From: JAUWVG01 sp964633715
GTDB lineage: Bacteria > Acidobacteriota > Aminicenantia > Aminicenantales > Aminicenantaceae
Assembly: GCA_964633715.1 (NCBI GenBank)
Contig: CAZWHQ010000019.1
Span: forward strand, 11,976 to 75,975
DNA: 64,000 nucleotides
Reading direction: 5' to 3'
Shown here: one piece after another, positions 24,292 to 33,122 of the stretch
Layout: each line of letters opens with the position of its first letter
How positions within the stretch are numbered: position 1 is the first letter of the stretch
Notes under the pieces: model-generated
Told to the model about the DNA's origin: nothing
The model's input: only the letters and a program-made list of their open reading frames with translations
Database searches by the model: none
Made by a program: the position numbers and the translations under genes

Positions 24292-25695
24292 ATGACAAAA
24301 CAAATCGATATGACTCCTAAATTAAATAATCACACGAAAGGTGTCGAGACTCTGCTCGGTAATCCAAGAAAAGCTATCGTGAAGCTTTCTATCCCAATGA
24401 TCATTGCCCTTTCCGTCCATACTCTTTACACCTTCATCGATGCGCTTTGGGTATCGGGTCTGGGAGCTGATGCCTTGTCAGCTGTAGGTTTTTTCTTTCC
24501 TTTTATGTTTATGATTTTGGCATTAGCGACTGGTATAGGCGTTGGAGGAGGTTCTGCCATATCCCGCAGAATTGGGGCCAATGATAAATCCGGAGCTGAT
24601 TTGGTCGGCGCTCACACCTTCGTCCTTATGATTATAACGTCCATTGCCATATCTGTTCCTCTATTTTTAGCCGCTCCTTCTATGTTCACAGCTATGGGGG
24701 CAGGTCCAGTGGCGGATGTGGCTTCCAGTTACGCAAGAGTTCTGTTTGCCGGCTCACTCGTCTTCTTCTTCAGCAATATCGCCTCGGCTCTCATGAGAGC
24801 AGAGGGAGACGTCAAAAGAGCCATGTACGCCATGATGCTGGGTGCAGGATTGAATATCATCCTCGATCCAATCTTCATTTATGGTCTAGATCTAGGTGTA
24901 TCCGGAGCTGCGTGGGCCACTTTGATTTCACTCTTTGTGTCATCGACATTCCTCTTTCGATGGCTTTTTATAAAAAAAGTCACATTCATCCATATTTCTT
25001 TTCGCAGATTTCGCTTCAAGAAAGTCATAACAAAAGACATCTTTCGTGTCGGTATTCCTGCCTCTGTTCAGCAGATGGCCATGGCCTTTTCTATGTTTCT
25101 CCTCAATCTCATTGCCGTAAAAGTTGGTGGGACTGACGGGGTTGCCGTCTATACAACAGGATGGCGTGTGGCCATGTTTGCCATTTTACCTCTTTTAGGG
25201 ATCGCAACTGCTGTTACCTCTGTGACCGGGGCCGCCTTTGGAGCACACGATTACAAAAAGCTGAATACTGCCCATATGTATGCCATTAAAATTGGTCTTA
25301 TTATCGAATTTTCCGTGGGTCTTTTGACCTTTTTGTTTGCCCCTCAGATTGCCGGACTTTTTACTTTAGCTGAAGAAACTGTCCGTATCCGTCAAGATTT
25401 AATCATCTTTTTACGCCTGATGTGCATCTATTATCCCACCTCCGCCTTGGGTATTCTCTCCTCATCCATGTTTCAGGGAACAGGTAAGGGAATCTACTCC
25501 TTAACTGTCACGCTGATTCGAGCTGTTGTGCTGGCCGTTCCTCTTGCCTATATCTACGCGGTTTTTTTCGATATAGGTCTCGAAGGAGTCTGGTGGGGTA
25601 TCGTATCTGGAAATGTCATCGCCGGATTTATCGCTATTATCTGGGCCCGCTTTTTTATCCGCCGTCTTTTGGCCCCACAATATTCAAAAATTTGA
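24292..25695 (+). CDS. MATE family efflux transporter
   Basis: 467 residues with about 12 TM helices in two six-helix halves, typical of the MATE family. Signatures: PMIIALSVHTLYTFIDALWVS at the start of TM1, GVGGGSAISRRIGAND, a matching second-half block (GIPASVQQMAMAFSMF...), and FRGIGF-like positions replaced by MFQGTGKG. MATE proteins export drugs, toxins or metabolites using Na+ or H+ gradients; the substrate is unknown. ATG 24292 is taken as start; ATG 24310 is an alternative. Monocistronic, with a consensus promoter and near-leaderless mRNA; convergent with the M14 gene. Confidence 0.92.
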   Translation: MTKQIDMTPKLNNHTKGVETLLGNPRKAIVKLSIPMIIALSVHTLYTFIDALWVSGLGADALSAVGFFFPFMFMILALATGIGVGGGSAISRRIGANDKSGADLVGAHTFVLMIITSIAISVPLFLAAPSMFTAMGAGPVADVASSYARVLFAGSLVFFFSNIASALMRAEGDVKRAMYAMMLGAGLNIILDPIFIYGLDLGVSGAAWATLISLFVSSTFLFRWLFIKKVTFIHISFRRFRFKKVITKDIFRVGIPASVQQMAMAFSMFLLNLIAVKVGGTDGVAVYTTGWRVAMFAILPLLGIATAVTSVTGAAFGAHDYKKLNTAHMYAIKIGLIIEFSVGLLTFLFAPQIAGLFTLAEETVRIRQDLIIFLRLMCIYYPTSALGILSSSMFQGTGKGIYSLTVTLIRAVVLAVPLAYIYAVFFDIGLEGVWWGIVSGNVIAGFIAIIWARFFIRRLLAPQYSKI

Positions 25696-25732
25696 TTAAC
25701 CTGGATATCAAATGCGTGAACTGACGATTCGA

Positions 25733-28324
25733 TCACTTAACCATTGTATTAAACAGCAGTTTAAAGGTGCCGTGTGTCTGGCTCCGGTTTTGCGTCCGGA
25801 ATCCGATGAGTACGACAGTCCCTTGTCCAAATTGTGCTTCGACCATCCCAGACAGATTAGCTAAGTGCTCTTCACCAATGAGCCAACCGCTTTGAAGGAG
25901 ATCTCTATCTTTATAGCGCACAACGGTTTTGTACATCTCATTGTGCTGTCCGGGCACGATAGTAAATGCCGGGCTTGACCAGTACAGGACAAGACCTTCC
26001 GCAGGCATACCATAGGCCAGTGGATGTGAATTATCAAACGTCACTTTAAGAGTCGATCCAGGACAGAAAAATTCTTTCGAATCCAAGCCCTCTACGGCAT
26101 TCACAACGTTTAATCCAAACTTATCCACCGCAAATTCACAAGCCTGACCGAGAGTCACCAATGTGCCTCCTTTATTGACAAAATCCTTGATTGCTTCCAC
26201 TCCCTCAGTCCCGATACCACTCCTGTATTCAGGGGGAACAGATGATGGGGAGTAGCGGCCGGACGAGGACAATTCACCTGTGATCATGGCTGTGGAATCG
26301 TTTGGCAGGATAATAACATCGTAATTTTTAATCAGATCTCCTTTTTTAATCTCCGCATCCTTTAAAGACGTGTACGGAAAAGCAAACTGTTCGAGAAGAA
26401 AACGCGTCCATCCTTCATCCATATTGCCGCCCCAGTACCGCTGGTACATTCCCACACGAGTCTTTTTAACGTCATGAGTCACCGAAGATGGTTTTTCTTT
26501 AAGAGCCACAAAATTTACTCCTGATTTCTCTGCCACGTCCTTTAAGACAGCCTCAGAACCCCTGGACACAATAAAATCTCCGGGATTCAGTGCCTTTGAT
26601 GATTTATCAACTCGCCTCACTTTGATCCCCTGTTCCAGAAGGAGATTGACAGCCTTAAAGGAGGCGTTCAAACGTCCATCAAGGACATAAAGAGAGCTGT
26701 TCTCTGCAACTTTTCCTTCAATTGGAATGGGATTGGAGAGGATATTCAAACCTTCCTCGATTTTTTCATCGACAGGATCGACCCGCACACCCATAAATTC
26801 GTTCATGGTATGAGTGGCCGAGTCATATGGTCTTAAAGGAGATCCGTCTCGGGCTCTTGTCCATTCATTATCCACATAATATGTCTGTCCCAACAAATTC
26901 CGAATCAGACCCATCTTTGGTTGTGCCAAAGAAATGACAAACGATCCCTTTGGATAGATAACTCCACTCACATAGAGATCTTCGACAGCCTGTTTAATTT
27001 CCAGCCCTGACATCAACAGCGTATTCACCATTTTGAGTGCTGTCAGCGAATCATGTTGTTTCGATGGAATCACATAGGCCTTAGGTGTTCCTTGATCTCC
27101 CCGTTCCGTCTGTCTCTTGGCTTTAAGGTAAGCGTTCCACAGGACAGTCTCCTTGTTTCGGGCAGCCAGGTCGAGAAGAGCCCAAGCGGCTATTTTTTTC
27201 TGCTCCACAATATCTCGAAGTCTCCACCATCCCCCCGGCCAAGGATTGGGGAAATTGGATTGGGCTTTGTATTCCGGAAACTGCCGGGCACCTCCCCTTA
27301 ACTGTTCAGGGTGGATATAGAGCGGTGTGGCCAATTTTGCACTGGCTGATTCCGTGAGCATACCGGCAATATTATGGAACGGCGTGATCCAATGCCATCC
27401 AAAATGTCCCCAACCGGGATATTGGGCAGCGTTGAGTATGCCCGCCTTCCCATTTTCTTCTAATTTATACGCAATGTGCGCACCGTACCAGCTCATTTCT
27501 CTCCAAATGAGGGGATCGGCATAGGGACGAATTGGTTCACTGTAAGGTGGAACGTAGAAGCGGGCTCCATAACTCCCCATATGGTGATGATCGATGTAGG
27601 CTTGTGGAGGCCAATCCCTGTACATAATCTTGGCAGCATACACAGACTCTATCATATTGAGAAAATCTCCATCCCGGTTATTGTCATGGCCGACATATTT
27701 GTGATAGAGCCAGGGAAGACCCGTGCCTTCATATTCAGTGCCTAAATTTTTATTGTACCAGTCCGTCACCATGATCTGTCCATCCGGATTAAAGCAGGGA
27801 ATAAGGAAAAAAATAACATTATTGAGGATCCCTTGGGTTTCCTCATCATTGCGTGTTAAAAGATCAAACGTCAACTCCGGCGCCATCTGGGTGCCTCCAA
27901 TCTCAGTCGCGTGAAGACTCATGGATTGACATATCACCGCCTTCCCCTCTTTGACAAGATCCTTAATTTCGGATTGGGCGATTCCCCTCGGATCGCTGAT
28001 TTTTGCATTTATGTCTTTATACCTTTCTAGATCAGCCAAGTTCTCTTTTGATGAAATAATCACCAGAAGGAAGGGATTCCCTTCCGTCGATGGCCCCATA
28101 TCGATGACTTCAATTTTATCGCTCTCCGTCTTCAGCAGATTGTAATACTCGACAATTTTATCCCAGCGGGCGATATTTTTATCGCTGCCGAGTTGGAATC
28201 CAAAAAACTTCTCGGGAGATGTGATTTCTTTTTGGGCCAGTCCCGATGACGGCAGTATTCCCAGGAGTATAAGTCCCACTGCGCACAATAAAATTCTGTG
28301 AGAAAATTTCAGATGTTGTCTCAT
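25733..28324 (-). CDS. secreted M14 family metallocarboxypeptidase
   Basis: 863 residues with a signal peptide (about 1-30). The M14 zinc motif HATE (His138, Glu141) lies in SMSLHATEIGGTQ; PCFNPDGQ, an HDNNRDGDF loop, IDHHHMGSYG (third zinc His) and MLTESASAK (catalytic Glu) complete the fold. The C-terminal ~270 residues include a GATase/ThuA-like alpha/beta region (DVIILPNDS; GGTLVTLGQACEF). Such large M14 proteins are abundant in protein-degrading Aminicenantes and Acidobacteria. Exported to the periplasm or surface to trim peptides. GGAGGG precedes the ATG. Confidence 0.92.
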   Translation of the reverse strand: MRQHLKFSHRILLCAVGLILLGILPSSGLAQKEITSPEKFFGFQLGSDKNIARWDKIVEYYNLLKTESDKIEVIDMGPSTEGNPFLLVIISSKENLADLERYKDINAKISDPRGIAQSEIKDLVKEGKAVICQSMSLHATEIGGTQMAPELTFDLLTRNDEETQGILNNVIFFLIPCFNPDGQIMVTDWYNKNLGTEYEGTGLPWLYHKYVGHDNNRDGDFLNMIESVYAAKIMYRDWPPQAYIDHHHMGSYGARFYVPPYSEPIRPYADPLIWREMSWYGAHIAYKLEENGKAGILNAAQYPGWGHFGWHWITPFHNIAGMLTESASAKLATPLYIHPEQLRGGARQFPEYKAQSNFPNPWPGGWWRLRDIVEQKKIAAWALLDLAARNKETVLWNAYLKAKRQTERGDQGTPKAYVIPSKQHDSLTALKMVNTLLMSGLEIKQAVEDLYVSGVIYPKGSFVISLAQPKMGLIRNLLGQTYYVDNEWTRARDGSPLRPYDSATHTMNEFMGVRVDPVDEKIEEGLNILSNPIPIEGKVAENSSLYVLDGRLNASFKAVNLLLEQGIKVRRVDKSSKALNPGDFIVSRGSEAVLKDVAEKSGVNFVALKEKPSSVTHDVKKTRVGMYQRYWGGNMDEGWTRFLLEQFAFPYTSLKDAEIKKGDLIKNYDVIILPNDSTAMITGELSSSGRYSPSSVPPEYRSGIGTEGVEAIKDFVNKGGTLVTLGQACEFAVDKFGLNVVNAVEGLDSKEFFCPGSTLKVTFDNSHPLAYGMPAEGLVLYWSSPAFTIVPGQHNEMYKTVVRYKDRDLLQSGWLIGEEHLANLSGMVEAQFGQGTVVLIGFRTQNRSQTHGTFKLLFNTMVK

Positions 28325-28627
28325 AGAAACCCTCCTTGATTCATTTTCTAGTTATTCTATCAAATTCCCCTCAAAATTACTCAAATTTCTTCCTTATAGA
28401 ATGCATTTCCGTTTCCGTGCTATCAAGAACGTGTTCTCCGTGAAGTGATCAGAAATCACGATGCGTTTTCCCCAGAACTCTAAATATAATCACGGGAATG
28501 GAAATGTTTACCCATATGTCACAAGAAATTGATTTTTTAGAGAAAAATATGCTAGAATGATTCCAAACGAGATTCTCTCGCACCTGTTCAAACAGATATA
28601 TTCGGGATACGGTCTCTTATCATTGTC
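28325..28627. other. intergenic region between divergent M14 and radical SAM genes
   Basis: 303 bases, AT-rich, no gene. A short hairpin GTGAT-CAGAA-ATCAC occurs near 28447-28461. A candidate promoter for the radical SAM gene is listed separately. Confidence 0.5.
28529..28558 (+). promoter_or_regulatory. predicted promoter of the KamA-family gene
   Basis: TTGATT (28529-28534) and TAGAAT (28553-28558) are separated by 18 bases. This gives a ~60-base leader to the ATG at 28628. Moderate match only. Confidence 0.4.
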
Positions 28628-30424
28628 ATGGAAGTCAGAATTAAAAACAAATTACTTAGAATTTTAGACCAGGTCCCCTCTCTTAAAGACATCATGCTCA
28701 CCCATGATTCCTTGGAGGAAAAACGCAAAAACATAAGAAAACTATTGGCCAAGAGGCTTATTCGTACATATGATGATTCACCTGAAATTCCTTCGCTCAA
28801 GTGGGTGCTCACCCGTGATGCCATAGGGATTTTTAGAAGGCTCATCTCGATTCGCAGTGAAAACCTCTCTGAATTCAGTTTTCTCAACTATTTGAACGAT
28901 ATCATCCATAATGAGAAAAAAAATGCGGTGGTCAAACCTTCTCCAGGTTTTTTTGCAGAATTAAATCATCTTTTACGCGGAATAACGGGAGAGGCCGAAG
29001 TGTACCCCAAAAAAGTCCCTGCGTTTGTGAAACACAGGGGAGTTAAAGCCGCACGGTTGAGGTCAGCCTCCCTTTCAAAAATGTCCAGAGATGCAGACAA
29101 ATTCATCAACCGTTATCCCTGTGGTCTGGACGATGACGCCAAACGCCGCCGGTACAACAATAAACACCGTATCCTTCGGTATTTCAAAGCAACAGATTTT
29201 GAATGGACCAACTGGAAGTGGCAGCTCCGCCAAGCGGTCAAAGATGTCGACACATTAAAAGACCTGGTCCATCTGACAGAAAAAGAATACCAGGCTGTCA
29301 AGCTGGCTCAGATACACAAAGTTCCATTCGGCATTACGCCCTATTACCTGTCCTTAATGGACTATGCTCCAGGCAAAGGGAGAGACGACGCCATCCGTGC
29401 CCAGGTGATTCCCTCCCTGCAATACATCCAAACACTACTGGATAACAGGGGAGACAAACAAAAATCCATGGACTTTATGCTGGAGCATGACACCTCCCCC
29501 ATCGAAGGAATCACTCGGCGCTACCCTCGGATTGCCATCATCAAACCTGTGGTCACCTGTCCTCAGATCTGTGTCTACTGCCAGAGGAATTGGGAGATTG
29601 AAGATGTGCACTCCCACTCAGCCGCACTGCCCAAATCCAAACTGGATAAGGCCTTGAACTGGATCGCCAATACTCCAGAAATTCACGAGGTGCTGATTAC
29701 AGGGGGCGATCCCTTTATTCTCTCCAATGAAAAAATCGAAAACCTCTTATTCAAATTGTCCCGGATGAAACATGTGGAAAGGATAAGAATCGGATCCCGA
29801 ACCCTTGTGACACTTCCGCAGAGGATCACCGAAGCTCTGATCAAGGATGTGAGTCATTTCCACATTCCCGGAAAAAGAGAGCTCCTTATTGTCACTCATT
29901 TCGAACACCCCTATGAGATCACCCAGCAATCCATGGATGCCGTTCAAAAGTTCAGGAGAAATGGGATTGAAGTTTACAATCAACTTGTGTACACCTTCTT
30001 CAATTCCCGTAAATTTGAAGCCTCCATGCTGCGGCATAAGCTGCGCCTGATAGGCGTAACCTCCTACTACACATTTAGCACAAAAGGAAAAGAGGAGACA
30101 GAAGATTTTCGTGTGCCTATTTCCAGGCTCCTGCAGGAACAAAAAGAAGAAGCCAGATTGATGCCGGGAACCGTACGCACCGATGAGGTCGTCTTTAATG
30201 TTCCAAAACTGGGTAAAAATTACCTGCGAGCCGTTCAGCACCACGATGTCATCTCCATACTTCCCGACGGACGACGCGTCTATGAATTCCACCCCTGGGA
30301 GAAAAAACTGGCGCTTGCGGACACCTATGTCTATACGGATGTCTCCATCTACAATTATCTCCAAAAACTCCAATCCTACGGAGAAAATATTTCTGACTAC
30401 AGTTCTATCTGGTATTATTATTGA
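28628..30424 (+). CDS. KamA-family radical SAM aminomutase-like protein
   Basis: 598 residues. The radical SAM motif CPQICVYC (CxxxCxxC) lies near residue 315, after IAIIKPVVT; the KamA pattern continues with VLITGGDPF, a THFEHPYEIT block and a C-terminal VPKLGKNYL segment where the PLP lysine of lysine 2,3-aminomutase sits. Known KamA and glutamate 2,3-aminomutase proteins are about 415-450 residues; this one carries an extra ~170-200 residues at the N terminus, basic and helical. The reaction is probably a PLP/SAM-dependent 1,2-amino shift on an amino acid (beta-amino acid osmolyte or lysine degradation). Substrate not assigned. No neighbouring lysine-fermentation genes are seen. Confidence 0.87.
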   Translation: MEVRIKNKLLRILDQVPSLKDIMLTHDSLEEKRKNIRKLLAKRLIRTYDDSPEIPSLKWVLTRDAIGIFRRLISIRSENLSEFSFLNYLNDIIHNEKKNAVVKPSPGFFAELNHLLRGITGEAEVYPKKVPAFVKHRGVKAARLRSASLSKMSRDADKFINRYPCGLDDDAKRRRYNNKHRILRYFKATDFEWTNWKWQLRQAVKDVDTLKDLVHLTEKEYQAVKLAQIHKVPFGITPYYLSLMDYAPGKGRDDAIRAQVIPSLQYIQTLLDNRGDKQKSMDFMLEHDTSPIEGITRRYPRIAIIKPVVTCPQICVYCQRNWEIEDVHSHSAALPKSKLDKALNWIANTPEIHEVLITGGDPFILSNEKIENLLFKLSRMKHVERIRIGSRTLVTLPQRITEALIKDVSHFHIPGKRELLIVTHFEHPYEITQQSMDAVQKFRRNGIEVYNQLVYTFFNSRKFEASMLRHKLRLIGVTSYYTFSTKGKEETEDFRVPISRLLQEQKEEARLMPGTVRTDEVVFNVPKLGKNYLRAVQHHDVISILPDGRRVYEFHPWEKKLALADTYVYTDVSIYNYLQKLQSYGENISDYSSIWYYY

Positions 30425-30473
30425 TTAAATTAGACATATTTCTATATGCTAAAATTTATAAAAACGAGGTATT

Positions 30474-31220
30474 ATGACTAAAAAATTAAATGAAACCCCA
30501 TTAAATAAAATTGCACTCCTTATTGACGGCGATAATGCACAACCCTCATTGATAGAGAAGATACTTGCGGAATCCGGAAAATATGGAACCGTAACCATAA
30601 GGAGAATTTATGGAGATTGGACAAAGGCCAGTATGTCCGGATGGAAAGACGCTCTCAACATCAACGCTATCCAGCCTATTCAGCAGTTCCGGTACACAAC
30701 AGGAAAAAATGCTACCGACAGCGCGATGATCATTGATACCATGGATATCCTTCACAGCGATCTAGTAGATGGATTTTGTCTGGTGTCCAGTGATTCTGAC
30801 TACACAAGATTGGCTACTCGGATTCGTGAGGAAGGCTACTTTGTTCTTGGAATCGGCAAGGAGATGACACCAAAACCTTTTGTCAAGGCCTGCAACATCT
30901 TTATCTACACGGAAAACCTTGTACCAAGGGAAATGCTGCCCAAAGAAAAGGCGGCCGGAAAAAAGAAAATCGAGAGAAGAGAGAGGATCGATCCCCTCCC
31001 CCTTCTTAAAGGTGCCTTTGATATGGCTGTTCAAGAGGACGGCTGGGCCAATCTAGCCACCATTGGTTTCTACCTCCGCCAGCTTGATCCCGGTTTCGAT
31101 CCACGCACATACGGATTTAAACAGTTGAATCAGCTGCTGAGAAAGTACACTGGACAATTCGAACTCCGGTTCAATGATGAAGACGGCCGGACCGTCCTCT
31201 ATGTTCGTGCCAAAGAGTAA
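30474..31220 (+). CDS. NYN-domain RNase with OST-HTH/LOTUS domain
   Basis: 248 residues. Residues about 10-155 form a NYN (LabA/DUF88, PIN-like) nuclease domain with LLIDGDNAQ (Asp18, Asp20), KNATDSAMIIDTMD and VSSDSDYTRLA acidic motifs that bind metal. A Lys/Arg-rich linker follows, then a C-terminal OST-HTH/LOTUS-type domain (about 170-245; LLKGAFDM...GWANLATIGFYLRQ...YGFKQLNQLLRKY), which in other proteins binds RNA or helicases. Likely an RNA-processing or RNA-decay factor. GAGGT precedes the ATG. It stands 50 bases after the radical SAM gene. Confidence 0.88.
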   Translation: MTKKLNETPLNKIALLIDGDNAQPSLIEKILAESGKYGTVTIRRIYGDWTKASMSGWKDALNINAIQPIQQFRYTTGKNATDSAMIIDTMDILHSDLVDGFCLVSSDSDYTRLATRIREEGYFVLGIGKEMTPKPFVKACNIFIYTENLVPREMLPKEKAAGKKKIERRERIDPLPLLKGAFDMAVQEDGWANLATIGFYLRQLDPGFDPRTYGFKQLNQLLRKYTGQFELRFNDEDGRTVLYVRAKE

Positions 31221-31324
31221 GGCACTTATATTATCCCTTTACAATTCAAATTTACTTATGATATATAGGATTTTACCTGCTTTCTTCCTTTTTTCGGCTC
31301 AATTCTTTTTCAATTGAGGAAAAT

Positions 31325-32425
31325 ATGTCCTTTATATTGAAATTCTATAAACAGCATCGGACGATCTTTAATTTGCTCTTCCTCCTGGCCTTTCTTTACC
31401 TTTTTCTCTTCAGCCTGGAACTTATGGGATCGGCTCTCAAACTGTTTGGAAAGGGTTTTGCCACAACTCTTATAGAGACAACCACAAACCCCCTCGTGGG
31501 ATTGTTCATCGGTATCCTGGCCACTTCGGTCATCCAATCGTCTTCCTCGACAACCTCAATCGTTGTTGGGCTTGTCGCAGGAGGAGCGCTCAATGTGGCC
31601 AACGCCATCCCCATTATTATGGGGGCCAATATCGGCACATCGGTGACAAATACCCTTGCATCCATGACTCAGATCAACCGGAGCGTGGAATTCAAGCGGG
31701 CTTTTTCTGCAGCTGTTGTCCACGATTTTTTCAACTTGCTGGCTGTTCTTATCATTTTCCCACTCCAGTATTTTACGAATTTCCTCGCAGAAGCGGCCAC
31801 TTTCCTCGGGAACGAATTCCAGCACATAGGAGGACTAAATTTTCTCAGCCCCATCAAGGCCATCACCAAACCCGTTGTGGGTGCACTCCAAGACCTGATC
31901 GGAAAAAATCCATGGATCCTTCTTGCTTTGGCTCTGTTTTTTCTCTTGTTCTCTCTGACACGAATGGTCAAGTCCTTAAAAATTATCATCGTAAACAAAG
32001 CGGATGTCTGGTTTGACAGATACCTGTTTAAAACGGCCCAAAGAGCCTTTCTTGTCGGACTCTTATTGACTGTTATGGTGCAGAGCAGCTCTATCACAAC
32101 CTCCTTAGCTGTCCCGCTCGCTGGTGCCGGATTGCTGACGTTAATTCAAATATTTCCCTATACTCTTGGGGCAAACATCGGGACAACTATCACAGCTATT
32201 CTGGCCGCTTTAGTGACCGGTAATCTGGCCGCTATTATCGTGGCTTTTTCTCATCTTCTCTTTAATATAACAGGTATCGTTATCTGGTGGCCGTTTAAAG
32301 CGCTACCGATTTTTCTCGCACAGCGATTCGCGGTATTTTCTACAAAAAAGAAAATCATTCCTGTTCTATACGTTCTCGTCCTTTTCTTTTTGCTGCCGAT
32401 TCTTTTGATTCTTTTATTCCGATAA
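31325..32425 (+). CDS. Na+/phosphate cotransporter (Na/Pi, NptA type)
   Basis: 366 residues, about 8-9 TM helices. Two inverted QSSS repeats, VIQSSSSTTSIVVGLV and MVQSSSITTSLAVPL, with GANIGTSVTNTLAS and GANIGTTITAILAA, are the signature of the Na_Pi_cotrans family. It imports phosphate with sodium across the inner membrane. It is followed after 7 bases by a PhoU-like gene; in many Na/Pi transporters the PhoU domain is fused, here it is separate, suggesting regulation of transport by that partner. A GAGG ribosome site precedes the ATG. Confidence 0.93.
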   Translation: MSFILKFYKQHRTIFNLLFLLAFLYLFLFSLELMGSALKLFGKGFATTLIETTTNPLVGLFIGILATSVIQSSSSTTSIVVGLVAGGALNVANAIPIIMGANIGTSVTNTLASMTQINRSVEFKRAFSAAVVHDFFNLLAVLIIFPLQYFTNFLAEAATFLGNEFQHIGGLNFLSPIKAITKPVVGALQDLIGKNPWILLALALFFLLFSLTRMVKSLKIIIVNKADVWFDRYLFKTAQRAFLVGLLLTVMVQSSSITTSLAVPLAGAGLLTLIQIFPYTLGANIGTTITAILAALVTGNLAAIIVAFSHLLFNITGIVIWWPFKALPIFLAQRFAVFSTKKKIIPVLYVLVLFFLLPILLILLFR

Positions 32426-32432
32426 AGGAGAC

Positions 32433-33122
32433 TTGAACATGTTAAAAAAATGGCTCGAAATATTCAAAAAAGACAGTCTTTTAGATCGTGCATTCGAAAG
32501 ATCCTATGAAATGCTCGATCTGACACGGACGATGTTTGTTAAATCCAGGGAATCGCTTCGGAAGATGGAAGACAATCAAATTGACATCGACATTCGGGAT
32601 AAGGATCACGAAGTCAACAAATACGAAAGGGAGGTTCGGCGTGACGTGTTCAATCACTTGGCCGTGCGAGGCACGTCAACTCTATCATCGGGACTCGCTC
32701 TTATCACCATTATTATCGACATTGAAAGAATTGGAGACTTTGCCAAAAATATGGTGGAGTTGGCCATGACCCATCCTGGGAAACTGTCAGGCGGAAAATT
32801 TGAGGATGAAATCACAAAAATAGAGGACGATATAGCAGAGCAGTTCACGGTCACAAAACACTGTCTAGAACACGACGATCCGGAGGAAGGACAGACCCAA
32901 CTTAAAAAATACTTTTATATCAACAAGGCCTGTGACAGACTGGTCACGTCCCTCGTTCACGAAGAAGACAACCGTATTCGGGCAGGTGATGCCGTAGCTT
33001 TGGGACTCTACGTCCGCTGGTTGAAACGCATCAATTCACACCTGAGAAATATCACCACAAGCATTGTCAATCCATTTGACCGGATAGGTTTTGAACCTAA
33101 GAAAAAACAGACTAAGACGTAA
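32433..33122 (+). CDS. PhoU-domain protein
   Basis: 229 residues, all helical. PhoU-type metal-binding E/DxxxD patterns are visible (IDIRDKDHEVNKYEREVRRD; DIERIGDFAKNMVELA in the first three-helix bundle; CDRLVT...LKRINSHLRNI in the second). Located directly after the Na/Pi cotransporter, so probably its cytosolic regulator. AAGGAG precedes the ATG. Its 3' end overlaps the end of the convergent antiporter operon by 11 bases. Confidence 0.9.
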   Translation: MNMLKKWLEIFKKDSLLDRAFERSYEMLDLTRTMFVKSRESLRKMEDNQIDIDIRDKDHEVNKYEREVRRDVFNHLAVRGTSTLSSGLALITIIIDIERIGDFAKNMVELAMTHPGKLSGGKFEDEITKIEDDIAEQFTVTKHCLEHDDPEEGQTQLKKYFYINKACDRLVTSLVHEEDNRIRAGDAVALGLYVRWLKRINSHLRNITTSIVNPFDRIGFEPKKKQTKT

